Positions 1-7,137 are shown, counted from the stretch's first letter. The stretch: 10,890 bases of DNA from Methanomicrobiales archaeon (GCA_028678905.1 JAJRCO010000352.1:1-10890); one strand, 5' to 3'. Program-made: numbers and translations. Notes: a model not told the origin generated them from the sequence alone.

Positions 1-1442
1 AGGCGGGGCCCTCTCTGCTGACCAAGAAATGCCAGGTAGATCGACACGAAGATATCCTTCGCCGGAACCGTCCTCCGTTCCGCCACCTCATACACCCCGT
101 TGTGTAGCGCTTCAGCGGACCAGCGGGGCAGATTCTCCAGGATGCGGATGTACTCCTGCAGCGCAGCACGAACGGCCGGTGCAGGCTGCGCTGCCGCGGC
201 GGGGAGTTCTTCTTTGATAGAGAACTTCACCGATTCCGGGGCATACTTACGCAGCCAGTGCTTCACCCTCTCCGCCTGACGAAGGATGTTCTCGTAGTCT
301 GCCACGTTGTAGCCGCTCCGGGCCAGGCACTGAAAGATTCCCCGGTCGTCGTGGGCGATCTGAACCACCGTCACCATATGACGGAAGGGGACGCGGGTGG
401 GAATGGACGATATGCGGCTCAGTACATACTCCCGGCTTTCCGCCTCCGCCGCCACCCGGTCATACTCATCGATCAAGGAGATAAGGCCCATTCCCGGGTC
501 GAAATCGATGGTCTTTTCCGGCCGGGTGCGCACGATCAGGTAACGGAGCACCTCCGGAGGCACGATGTCCAGCATCTCGTTGATGGTGATGACCACTCCT
601 TTTGAGGAATGCATTTCCCCCTTCCCCTTGAGGCTGATCCACTCATAGACCACAGGAAAAGGGGGTTCGGTATGGTAGATCCTGCGCACGATCTCCTTGC
701 CGGTATCGTAGGATCCTCCCGCCGAGGCATGGTCCTTCCCGAAAGGCTCTACGGTGATCCCAAAGTGCGCCCAGCGCATGGGCCAATCCACCCGCCAGAC
801 CAGCTTTCCCTCCCCGCGAGAGTAATCCGCCACACCTTCATCGCCGCAGCCACAATGATACCGCACACGGTGGTGCTCTTCATCATGTTCAAGGATGCGG
901 GCATTGCTGATCGTTCCACAACCCCGGCAGATAGGGTAAAATGGGCTCCAATCCGCGGGCAGAGACCGACCGGAGATCCGTTCCAGGATGGTCCGGATTA
1001 CCTCCTTCCCTTGCAGAGCCTGCCGGATCTCCTCGGTATAGGAGCCGTTGCGGTACTCCTTGCTAGAGTAAATCACTCGCGGAGAGATATCCAGCTCAGA
1101 GAGCGCTTCGAGGAAGGGGCGGAGGAAGTGTTCGGCATAGCTTCCGCACTCCCCACAGGGACAGGGAATATCGGAGATTGGTCTTCCCACATATGCCGAG
1201 AAGGAATTCGGAAGGAAGGGATACACCTTACGTAGAGGGTCGAAATCATCGGCGAAATAGAGCAGCTCTGCGTCGAGACCCCGGGACCGGATCGCCTTGT
1301 ACACGAGATCTCCAGTGAGAACCTCCCGCATGTTCCCGATGTGAATGGGTCCTGAGGGTGTGATACCTGTGGCGATGCGGTGTTCCTGGTCCTGCTGTAC
1401 CTGCGCCGCGAATACGTCTGCCCAGTGGATCTTTTCATTCAA
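1..1442 (-). CDS. lysS: Lysyl-tRNA synthetase, class I (C-terminus cut by window edge)
   Basis: Charges tRNA-Lys with lysine in the cytosol; this is the class I (Rossmann-fold) form used by most euryarchaea. The frame is open from a TTG at 1442 to the window start, about 480 codons, roughly 40-50 short of the usual length. Visible motifs: HIGH-type HIGN at residues 34-37 within GPIHIGN; a KMSKS-type element M277-H-S-S-K281 within GEMHSSKGVV; Cys-rich zinc-type knuckles CPCGEC, CRGCG and HCGCG in the catalytic half; and, at the window edge, LGQQRGPR, matching the conserved C-terminal GPR motif of the family. The TTG start is chosen because an in-frame TAA lies only two codons upstream, no in-frame ATG occurs before the HIGH motif, and an SD-like AGGTG sits about 8 nt before it. 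A short ATG frame at 1438 is out of frame. Family assignment is very secure; the start is likely. Confidence 0.96.
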   Translation of the reverse strand, partial: MNEKIHWADVFAAQVQQDQEHRIATGITPSGPIHIGNMREVLTGDLVYKAIRSRGLDAELLYFADDFDPLRKVYPFLPNSFSAYVGRPISDIPCPCGECGSYAEHFLRPFLEALSELDISPRVIYSSKEYRNGSYTEEIRQALQGKEVIRTILERISGRSLPADWSPFYPICRGCGTISNARILEHDEEHHRVRYHCGCGDEGVADYSRGEGKLVWRVDWPMRWAHFGITVEPFGKDHASAGGSYDTGKEIVRRIYHTEPPFPVVYEWISLKGKGEMHSSKGVVITINEMLDIVPPEVLRYLIVRTRPEKTIDFDPGMGLISLIDEYDRVAAEAESREYVLSRISSIPTRVPFRHMVTVVQIAHDDRGIFQCLARSGYNVADYENILRQAERVKHWLRKYAPESVKFSIKEELPAAAAQPAPAVRAALQEYIRILENLPRWSAEALHNGVYEVAERRTVPAKDIFVSIYLAFLGQQRGPR

Positions 1443-1506
1443 AAATTATACACCTGGTGGATTTTTCTTTCAGTGCAGTGGATCCATACTAGTTCGAATA
1501 GAAGGC

Positions 1507-1513
1507 GATAAAG
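1507..1513 (-). promoter_or_regulatory. Candidate TATA box of lysS
   Basis: On the minus strand CTTTATC reads at 1513-1507, about 70 nt before the TTG start. It would place transcription start near 1485, leaving a leader of about 40 nt that contains the AGGTG SD-like site. It is a weak match to the archaeal box A, and lysS may also be read through from the arv operon, since only 91 nt separate them. Confidence 0.3.
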
Positions 1514-1533
1514 ATTCTTTCATGAAAAGGGGA

Positions 1534-1941
1534 TCACTTTTTCTTCTTTTTACGGGAGGGTCTGGCCGGTTTACCCGAAGGCCGGCCCATGGAGGAGATA
1601 TCCACCGCGTACTGCCCCTCCTTTCCCAATCCCAGAACCATATCGTCGCTTCTGGCCAGTTTCTCGATATTCAATTCGTAGCGTCCAGGCCCCAGGATCC
1701 TGATGCTTTCGATGCGGTCATAGAACTCCGGCCGCTGCCCACGCTGCGGTTTTATTTCAAGAAGGCTCTCTCTTTTTTCGGCAGCAAGGGATTCGATGGG
1801 CTTCTCTTCCAGCACATCTGCATGCCTCTCCTCCTCACGGACATACAGGAATTTTTTCCCGGCACAGCTGGGACAACCCTTCAGGATCTCTGTTGATCCA
1901 TCCTCAAATTCGCGGCCGCACTTCACGCATTTATGGGGCAT
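1534..1941 (-). CDS. arvC: Zinc-ribbon protein of the OapC/ArvC family
   Basis: Protein of 135 aa. An N-terminal C4 zinc ribbon is plain (C5-x2-C8 ... C23-P-S-C26), followed by a charged linker (about 35-70), a conserved-looking segment (about 71-117) containing RIESIRILGPGRYELNIEKL, and a very basic tail ending in five lysines. This matches archaeal Zn-ribbon proteins formerly called DUF2072/COG3364 and now named OapC/ArvC. It is the last gene of a three-gene operon with the GTPase and DUF2073 genes; in Haloferax the equivalent trio has been linked to extracellular vesicle formation. The molecular role of this subunit is unknown; the ribbon and Lys tail suggest nucleic-acid or acidic-surface contact (inference). 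ATG 1941 is preferred over an ATG at 1968 because GGTAG precedes it at about 6-8 nt, because the longer form would overlap the upstream gene by 23 nt, and because MPHKCVKCG is the typical beginning of the family. Confidence 0.85.
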   Translation of the reverse strand: MPHKCVKCGREFEDGSTEILKGCPSCAGKKFLYVREEERHADVLEEKPIESLAAEKRESLLEIKPQRGQRPEFYDRIESIRILGPGRYELNIEKLARSDDMVLGLGKEGQYAVDISSMGRPSGKPARPSRKKKKK

Positions 1942-1945
1942 AGCT

Positions 1946-2317
1946 CTACCTGGAAGATACCCATGCACTGATGAGATCTTTCTCCTTCTTGATCATCTTC
2001 ATCTGGTTGGCGGGTCCGATCACGGTAAGACGGGACCCCGGCCTCTTCTTCATCAGCCGGGAAAAAATGCCGGATAATCCTGCCGGGGCCTCACTTTCTG
2101 GATAGGTCTCCATCTCAATTCCGGAAAAGCCGTCTGGCCGTATCTCCCTCATGGTCAGCTCGATGAGTTTACTTGCCTCGTCCGGTGCAAGTCCTTTCTC
2201 CAGCACCACGATATTACCTTCCATGACGTCATCGAGAATGAGACGTACCTTTTCCATGGAGGTGAGCCGTGAGAGACGGTCTTCCGAGATGAGATCGATC
2301 TGAACACCCTGCAGCAT
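1946..2317 (-). CDS. arvB: DUF2073 protein of the OapB/ArvB family
   Basis: Protein of 123 aa with no signal peptide or membrane segment, mixed alpha/beta in appearance. The start MLQGVQIDLISEDRL, the segment containing IVVLEKGLAPDEASKLIE and the C-terminal RLTVIGPANQMKMIKKEKD block are what I recognise as the archaeal DUF2073 (COG3365) family, whose gene regularly sits between an Era-like GTPase and a Zn-ribbon gene. Its biochemical role is not known; a partner or regulator of the GTPase is the natural inference. A GTG at 2326 overlaps the GTPase stop (GTGA), but the ATG at 2317 has a GGGTGA SD five nt upstream that would be destroyed as a leader element if GTG were used, so ATG 2317 is chosen. 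It ends 4 nt before the next gene, consistent with translational coupling. Confidence 0.85.
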   Translation of the reverse strand: MLQGVQIDLISEDRLSRLTSMEKVRLILDDVMEGNIVVLEKGLAPDEASKLIELTMREIRPDGFSGIEMETYPESEAPAGLSGIFSRLMKKRPGSRLTVIGPANQMKMIKKEKDLISAWVSSR

Positions 2318-2322
2318 ACTGT

Positions 2323-2964
2323 TCACCCGAAGAATTCGGTCATCTGCTCGTAGAGATTCTCCACATTCCTTCCCTCCAGACCGGAGATGGATACCACCGG
2401 GTGCTGCGGAAACGCACTCTTGATGCGGGCGGGGGCGGCGTCAGGAAGGTCGATCTTGTTGGCGACGATGATTACAGGCAGCTTCCTGCTCTCAATAATA
2501 CCCACCATCATGATGTTTACCTGCAGGAACGGATCCAGGCTGCTGTCCAGAACGTAGATCACTCCATCGATGTCTTCCCGCAGCCAGTGCATCGCTTCTG
2601 CGACGCCTTCTGTGGCCTCCCGTGCTCTGACAATCGCCTCTTCTTTATCCAGCCCGTACTCCAGGAATTCGTGATAATCGATCTTGGTAGTCACACCGGG
2701 GGTGTCGACGATATCAATAACGATCGATCCTCCGTTTGTTCCGGTAATAGTGATGTTCTCTTTGCGCCGGGCCCGCCGTGTTTCATGGGGAATTTCACTG
2801 ACCGGTCCCACTGCATCGCCTGTCCAGTCCCTCACGATGCGATTTGCAAGAGTGGTCTTACCGGCGTTGGGGGGACCGTAAATCCCAATACGGGAACGGT
2901 TTTTTTTCAGGAAGAATCGAAGAAAGCGTGAGAATTTTTTTCGTGCACGAATCAGAAAGCTCAT
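2323..2964 (-). CDS. arvA: Era-like small GTPase, ArvA/OapA family
   Basis: A 213-aa P-loop GTPase of the TRAFAC class. Motifs by residue: G1 GPPNAGKT at 30-37, probable G2 Thr in the ETRRARR region (61-67), G3 DTPG at 87-90, G4 NKID at 169-172 and G5-like SIS at 192-194. Residues 1-25 form a strongly basic, Phe/Leu-rich stretch that could be an amphipathic membrane-binding helix. There is no KH domain as in true Era, so a ribosome assembly role is not implied. In Haloferax volcanii the homologous GTPase (ArvA, earlier OapA, 'origin-associated protein') has been reported to drive extracellular vesicle formation, and the same three-gene order is seen here. No orc1/cdc6 gene lies in this window, so the origin association of haloarchaea is not visible. 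The ATG at 2964 is chosen; a GTG at 2997 lies at or before the predicted transcription start and adds non-conserved residues. Confidence 0.87.
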   Translation of the reverse strand: MSFLIRARKKFSRFLRFFLKKNRSRIGIYGPPNAGKTTLANRIVRDWTGDAVGPVSEIPHETRRARRKENITITGTNGGSIVIDIVDTPGVTTKIDYHEFLEYGLDKEEAIVRAREATEGVAEAMHWLREDIDGVIYVLDSSLDPFLQVNIMMVGIIESRKLPVIIVANKIDLPDAAPARIKSAFPQHPVVSISGLEGRNVENLYEQMTEFFG

Positions 2965-3017
2965 GGTCCCGTCTGCGCTCCTCGTTGTGTTGTACACTAT
3001 GATTTCTCGTGTAGATA

Positions 3018-3027
3018 CTTATTAAAT
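3018..3027 (-). promoter_or_regulatory. Candidate TATA box of the arvABC operon
   Basis: ATTTAATAAG reads on the minus strand at 3027-3018. A transcription start about 25 nt downstream, near 2997, leaves a leader of about 30 nt before ATG 2964 and argues against the GTG at 2997 as the start codon. Confidence 0.5.
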
Positions 3028-3074
3028 GCTATGTACCGACGAAACGGAGACGAATTACGGTTTCTGCAGGAGCA

Positions 3075-3084
3075 TTATTTAATA
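3075..3084 (+). promoter_or_regulatory. Candidate TATA box of the CBS gene cluster
   Basis: TTATTTAATA at 3075-3084 is a good archaeal box A. It predicts transcription start near 3105, some 40 nt before the preferred GTG start at 3147. It lies back to back with the arvABC box, about 50 nt apart. No other strong box A was seen before the genes that follow up to 7044, so this may drive all five. Confidence 0.55.
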
Positions 3085-3146
3085 GGAATGACGCATAGTA
3101 TCATGGAAAATTTTAGAGGGACAGAACAGTGATCCAGGTGACTCCC

Positions 3147-3710
3147 GTGAAGAAAAAACGCGGATCGATGGAGGTTGAGACACGTGTTCCTCTGCGTGAG
3201 GTCATGCAGTCTCATCCAACTACCATCGATTACCACGCCAATGTCGCAAAAGCAGCATCCGCCATGTGCCATGATGAGGTGGGAAGCTGCATCGTATTAC
3301 AGAACAATCTTCCCATTGGTATCATCACCGAACAGGATATCAACTGCAAAGTAGTGGCAAAAGATATCCAGCCCAGCGCGATTCAGGTCAGCACGGTTAT
3401 GAGTACCCCCCTTATCACCATTTCCGTAGATAAGACGGTGGGTGACGCCGGCCAGATGATGGTCAAGCATCACGTGCGAAGACTACCGGTGGTGGAGGGA
3501 AAGAAGGTCGTGGGTATCGTCACCGTCCGTGATCTCCTCTCCATCGCCAGCGAAATAAACGAGATCATGCAGGAACTGATGGCGATTAACCGTGATGACA
3601 TCGTTGAAATGGGCGTCTGTGACCGGTGCTCCATGATGTCCGATGATCTGAGGCGGGTGGATTCCCTGATGCTCTGTTCCAGCTGCCGTGAGGAGGAAAA
3701 ACTTACATGA
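3147..3710 (+). CDS. CBS-pair protein with C-terminal C4 zinc ribbon (CBS cluster gene 1)
   Basis: A 187-aa soluble protein. Residues about 16-70 and 82-135 are two CBS domains forming one Bateman module; each ends with the ribose-contacting motif (GIITEQD, GIVTVRD). After a helical linker (137-150) comes a C4 zinc ribbon with C158-x2-C161 and C177-x2-C180. CBS pairs typically bind AMP, ADP, ATP, SAM or related adenosyl ligands and change shape on binding; the zinc ribbon could read that out to nucleic acid or a partner protein (inference). GTG 3147 is preferred because AGGTGA lies five nt before it; GTG 3129 and ATG 3168 are alternatives in the same frame. The stop overlaps the next start (ATGA). 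First gene of the five-gene cluster and the only one with a non-CBS domain. Confidence 0.88.
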   Translation: MKKKRGSMEVETRVPLREVMQSHPTTIDYHANVAKAASAMCHDEVGSCIVLQNNLPIGIITEQDINCKVVAKDIQPSAIQVSTVMSTPLITISVDKTVGDAGQMMVKHHVRRLPVVEGKKVVGIVTVRDLLSIASEINEIMQELMAINRDDIVEMGVCDRCSMMSDDLRRVDSLMLCSSCREEEKLT

Positions 3711-4462
3711 ACGAAGCCGAAAAAGTCATGCGGGATGTCCCTCTCTTAACTCCACAGGATCACATTACCAAAGCCCGCCAGATCCTCCGGGATGATATCT
3801 ATCGTGAACTGTACATTCACAATGGAGAACGGCGGCTACTCGGCTACATCGATATCACCGATGTCCTGCGGATCACGGACACCCGGTCAAACGTGACCGT
3901 CGAAGGATTCATCAAGAGAGCGGCAACCGTGTCGCCGGGGGGTTCGCTGGAGTCTATCGCCCAGACCCTGCGCAGTGGAACCACCGACAGTGTTGCGGTC
4001 ACCGATCCCCAACAGATGATTCTCGGTGTTGCCCTCCTCTCCGATATCTTCCCCACCCTGACCACAAGAAACGAGATCCGAGGCACAGTCGGGGAATACA
4101 TGACCCGCAATGCGGTCACCATCTCTTTTGATGCCCCCCTCCAAAAAGTCTATAATCTTATCGTGGAGAGCGGGTATACCGCATTTCCGGTCGTGCGGAA
4201 ACGAACCGTGGTAGGGATGGTCTCGCGAAGAGACCTGTTGCGAGAGAGACATGTGATGAGGTCCCTGAAAAACAATGCAAAAACCGCAGTCGAAACCATT
4301 ATGACCACGCCGGCGGTCACCATCAGTCGTGACGAGCAGCTTTCCCGGGCTGCCTCGGATCTGGTAAAACATGATATCAGCCGGATCCCGGTGGTCGAAG
4401 ACGAAAAGATCGTAGGCATCATCGACCGGCACGATGTCCTGAAAGCACTGGTAATTCCCTGA
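3707..4462 (+). CDS. Four-CBS-domain protein (CBS cluster gene 2)
   Basis: A 251-aa soluble protein made only of four CBS domains, at about 4-57, 66-116, 128-180 and 195-248, so two Bateman modules. No catalytic, membrane or DNA-binding domain is seen. The ribose-contact positions read GYIDITD, GVALLSD, GMVSRRD and GIIDRHD: the Asp is kept in all four, but the Thr/Ser three residues before it survives only in the third, suggesting that ligand binding is uneven among sites. ATG overlaps the stop of gene 1 (ATGA) and follows a GGAGG at 3692-3696, so the two are translationally coupled. Ligand and partner are unknown; a regulatory, adenosyl-ligand-sensing role follows from the family only. Confidence 0.88.
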   Translation: MNEAEKVMRDVPLLTPQDHITKARQILRDDIYRELYIHNGERRLLGYIDITDVLRITDTRSNVTVEGFIKRAATVSPGGSLESIAQTLRSGTTDSVAVTDPQQMILGVALLSDIFPTLTTRNEIRGTVGEYMTRNAVTISFDAPLQKVYNLIVESGYTAFPVVRKRTVVGMVSRRDLLRERHVMRSLKNNAKTAVETIMTTPAVTISRDEQLSRAASDLVKHDISRIPVVEDEKIVGIIDRHDVLKALVIP

Positions 4463-4486
4463 ATTTTATTTAGCGAGGAGAAATAT

Positions 4487-5428
4487 ATGCACCGAAATAA
4501 CCAGGGTAATAAATCAGCCGACAGGCTGCTGAAAATGCCCGGAAAAATGGACCGGGGCCCCATAAACTTCGAAGCACGAAAAGCCCACCAGGAAGGCGAG
4601 ATCATGGCGATTGCCAGCCGTGAGGTGGTATCAGTCGCACCTACTTCGACCATCATGGGGGCGGTCAAGACCATGACGGAATGTGGCTTCCGGAGGCTGC
4701 CGATCACCGATGCGGGAACCCACAAGCTGCGGGGAATCGTCACCGCGGGGGATATAATCGATCTCATGGGAGGGGGAGACAAGTATAATCTTGTACAGGT
4801 CAAACACAACGGAAATTTTTTGCCCGCCATCAATGACAGTGTGCGTGAGATAATGACCAAGGACGTGGTCACTCTTCCCAAGACTTCCCGGCTAGATGAT
4901 GCCATTGAGATCATTGTAAAGAAGAAGATCGGAGGAATTCCCATCACCCACGAGGGAGGGGTAGTGATCGGAATCGTGACCGAAAGGGATGTGATGAAGA
5001 CGCTCTCCCTGGAAAAGAGTTCTCTTTTCGTAGAGGATGCGATGACTACCGGGCTTAAAGTGACCTCCCCCGAGAGCCCGATAGGTATGGCCACCCGGGA
5101 GATGATACGGCATCGCTTCCGCCGTCTTCCGGTGGTGAGCGATGATGTGCTATTCGGTATTATCACCAATAGTGACATCGTGCGCTACTTGGGAAGCGGG
5201 CAGGTATTCCAGAAGATCGTGACCGGCAATATTACGGAGGTAATGAGCCTGCCCGTCCGCACCCTCGTTTCCGGAAACCTGCACACCACCACTCCGAAGA
5301 CGAGCATCAATGATGCCACACGAGACATGTTGGATAAAGGAATCGGGGCGCTGCCAGTTATCGAAGACACCCGCCTGGTGGGACTGGTCACCGAGTACGA
5401 TATGGTGACCGCATTTTCACAGGAGTGA
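4487..5428 (+). CDS. Four-CBS-domain protein (CBS cluster gene 3)
   Basis: A 313-aa soluble protein, the longest of the cluster. An N-terminal polar stretch of about 36 residues precedes four CBS domains at about 37-94, 117-172, 181-235 and 249-310. All four ribose-contact motifs are intact (GIVTAGD, GIVTERD, GIITNSD, GLVTEYD), making this the best candidate for a fully ligand-loaded sensor in the cluster. Domain 1 also has the classical FRRLPI strand and domain 3 FRRLPV. The start at ATG 4487 is supported by GAGGAG about 8 nt upstream. The gap to gene 2 is only 24 nt, without a promoter-like element, which fits one transcript. Function beyond likely adenosyl-ligand sensing cannot be read from the sequence. 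Confidence 0.88.
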   Translation: MHRNNQGNKSADRLLKMPGKMDRGPINFEARKAHQEGEIMAIASREVVSVAPTSTIMGAVKTMTECGFRRLPITDAGTHKLRGIVTAGDIIDLMGGGDKYNLVQVKHNGNFLPAINDSVREIMTKDVVTLPKTSRLDDAIEIIVKKKIGGIPITHEGGVVIGIVTERDVMKTLSLEKSSLFVEDAMTTGLKVTSPESPIGMATREMIRHRFRRLPVVSDDVLFGIITNSDIVRYLGSGQVFQKIVTGNITEVMSLPVRTLVSGNLHTTTPKTSINDATRDMLDKGIGALPVIEDTRLVGLVTEYDMVTAFSQE

Positions 5429-5434
5429 ACGGTG

Positions 5435-6274
5435 ATGATTGCATCGGACTTGATGTCTTCCCCCGTCTATATCGTTTCGGCAAATGAACATGTGGCGCAT
5501 GCCAGAAATCTGATGCTGAAGCACCGAGTGTCCCGCCTTCCGGTGATGGAAGGCGATGAACAGCTGGAAGGCATTATCACCCGAAAGGATATTGCCTATG
5601 GACTGCGGCACACTGAACCCGTCTGGAGAAGACGCCCAATCGACCGGATTCCGGTGCGGGTGCTGATGACACCGGATCCGATCACCATCACTCCGGAGAC
5701 CGGAACCAAGGATATCGCGAGCCTGATGGTAAATAACAACATCAGTGGTATTCCCGTTGCAGAAGCGGACCGGGTGGTGGGGATCGTTACTAAATCAGAC
5801 CTCCTCAAGTCCAACCTGATCCGGAACCTCGGACTAACCGCGGAGGATCTGATGAGCGACGTGGTCACCATCAGCCGGTACCATTCTCTCGATCACATCA
5901 TCAACTTGATGAGGGAGAGAAATGATAAAATCCTGGTAATGAATGATGACGGGACCCTGGCCGGCATCATCACCGAGTCCAATCTTGCCTTTTTCGAGTA
6001 TATGAGTGATTCCGGAGTAACTGAAAAAGACGTGACCATCCTCCGGAAAGAGCGATATGCCGGACCGAAACGGTTCCGGTATGTGATGGATGTTTCCGCA
6101 GTTGCGGAAGATGTCATGAACCGGCCCGTAATCACGGTCGCGCCAGATACCTCGGTCAGTGAACTGGTGCGGATCATGCGGGAGCACCGCATCACCAGCC
6201 TCGTCGTAGAGAGCCAGGGGGATGTACGGGGCATCGTAAAAAGAGACGATATCATCAGGGAGGTGGCCAAATGA
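5435..6274 (+). CDS. Four-CBS-domain protein (CBS cluster gene 4)
   Basis: A 279-aa soluble protein with four CBS domains at about 2-57, 74-127, 136-188 and 224-277. A basic 35-residue linker (about 189-223, with RKERYAGPKRFR) separates the third and fourth domains, longer than the other inter-domain spacers. Ribose-contact motifs: GIITRKD and GIVTKSD are canonical; the third has Asn for Asp (GIITESN) and the fourth Lys for Thr (GIVKRDD), so the N-terminal Bateman module is the likelier ligand site. ATG 5435 is chosen; a GTG immediately before it (5432) is possible, and both lie 6-9 nt after AGGAG, which itself overlaps the end of gene 3. The stop overlaps the start of gene 5 (ATGA). Confidence 0.88.
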   Translation: MIASDLMSSPVYIVSANEHVAHARNLMLKHRVSRLPVMEGDEQLEGIITRKDIAYGLRHTEPVWRRRPIDRIPVRVLMTPDPITITPETGTKDIASLMVNNNISGIPVAEADRVVGIVTKSDLLKSNLIRNLGLTAEDLMSDVVTISRYHSLDHIINLMRERNDKILVMNDDGTLAGIITESNLAFFEYMSDSGVTEKDVTILRKERYAGPKRFRYVMDVSAVAEDVMNRPVITVAPDTSVSELVRIMREHRITSLVVESQGDVRGIVKRDDIIREVAK

Positions 6275-7044
6275 ACCAGATCGGCATCAAAGATATCATG
6301 TCAAAGGCGATCAGCATTGCCAAATCTGCTTCTGTTACCGAAGCACTGGACAAGATGCTTGCAGAGGGTGCGGACCCACTCATTGTGACCCAGAATGGGA
6401 GTGTCATCGGGACCGTATCCCGGAAATCGATCGCAGAAATTATGGGAAGCCGGAGGAATTCAAATCTGTCTCCCAACGCAATCCATGTCGCCACCACGGT
6501 AGAGGATGATTTTACCTCTGCCTATCCCGACCAGGGGATCGATGTGGCGATTCCCCTGCTCCAGCGCTACAAACTGGTAGTGGTTCTGGACCGAGAACAC
6601 CGCCTGCTGGGTCAGGTGACCACGGGTGACATGCTGAAAGTGGTGAAGCCCCAGGTGGCGGTAGAGGAAATGCTGGAGCCGGCCCATTCCATCCTGGCCG
6701 ATGAACGGGTGGTCCACCTACGCAGAAGGATGCTGGATGAAGGCATTTCCAAGTTTATCGTAAAGGACAACAGCGGCATCATAGGAATCGTGACCGAAAC
6801 AGATGTCGCCACTGCGATGCGGTCATTCCGCGAGGTGGTGGAGGACAAGTACCAGGATCATCGCATCCGCAACATGATCGTACGGGACATCATGAGTGCG
6901 CCGGTTCTGACTATGGAGGTCTCCACAGGAATCGAAGCGATGGTGGACACGATGCTGAAAAAGGGCATCAGCAGCATACCCGTCACGAGAAATGGCGTGA
7001 TCGAAGGGCTTGTGACCCGCCATTCGGTCATCCAGGCGCTCTAA
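6271..7044 (+). CDS. Four-CBS-domain protein (CBS cluster gene 5)
   Basis: A 257-aa soluble protein with CBS domains at about 6-58, 68-124, 130-182 and 204-257. The outer two have lost the ribose-contacting Asp (GTVSRKS and GLVTRHS), while the inner two keep the full motif (GQVTTGD, GIVTETD). Domain 2 is the most divergent by eye. The gene ends immediately after the last motif, so the final CBS domain lacks much of its usual last helix. ATG overlaps the stop of gene 4 and is preceded by a perfect GGAGGTG SD with a 5-nt spacer, so strong coupled translation is expected. Last gene of the cluster; a T-rich stretch and then a hairpin plus U8 follow. Sensor or scaffold role is inferred from the family. 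Confidence 0.88.
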   Translation: MNQIGIKDIMSKAISIAKSASVTEALDKMLAEGADPLIVTQNGSVIGTVSRKSIAEIMGSRRNSNLSPNAIHVATTVEDDFTSAYPDQGIDVAIPLLQRYKLVVVLDREHRLLGQVTTGDMLKVVKPQVAVEEMLEPAHSILADERVVHLRRRMLDEGISKFIVKDNSGIIGIVTETDVATAMRSFREVVEDKYQDHRIRNMIVRDIMSAPVLTMEVSTGIEAMVDTMLKKGISSIPVTRNGVIEGLVTRHSVIQAL

Positions 7045-7137
7045 TCCCTTTTTATATCAAAGGTCAATTTTGGTTGGATTCATTCACCCGTTTTGCTGGA
7101 TAGAGATCCTTACATCCCGGGTTGGTTCTGATGCCCT

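Noticed and set aside
258..1235. Two plus-strand open frames (258-605 and 609-1235)
   Set aside because: Both are antisense to lysS, whose minus-strand frame carries HIGN, MHSSK, zinc knuckles and the GPR motif continuously through the same bases.
1073..1438. Minus-strand frame beginning at ATG 1438
   Set aside because: It is one frame off from lysS; the correct frame begins at TTG 1442 and gives the conserved GITPSGPIHIGN sequence.
1480..1493. GGATCC and ACTAGT close together, resembling a cloning-vector polylinker
   Set aside because: Only two six-base sites, with no flanking vector sequence; the region reads as a normal promoter/leader between arvC and lysS.
2323..2964. True Era (ribosome assembly GTPase)
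   Set aside because: Similar G domain, but there is no C-terminal KH domain and the gene context is the DUF2073/Zn-ribbon trio.
3129..3146. GTG at 3129 as the start of CBS gene 1
   Set aside because: Possible, but the AGGTGA that serves as SD for GTG 3147 lies inside this extension, and the added residues are not part of the CBS fold.
4150..5178. A 342-codon open frame on the minus strand
   Set aside because: It lies antisense across CBS genes 2 and 3, reads as Ser/Thr/Ile-rich sequence without domain character, and spans a gap between two well-supported genes. It is a shadow of their codon pattern.
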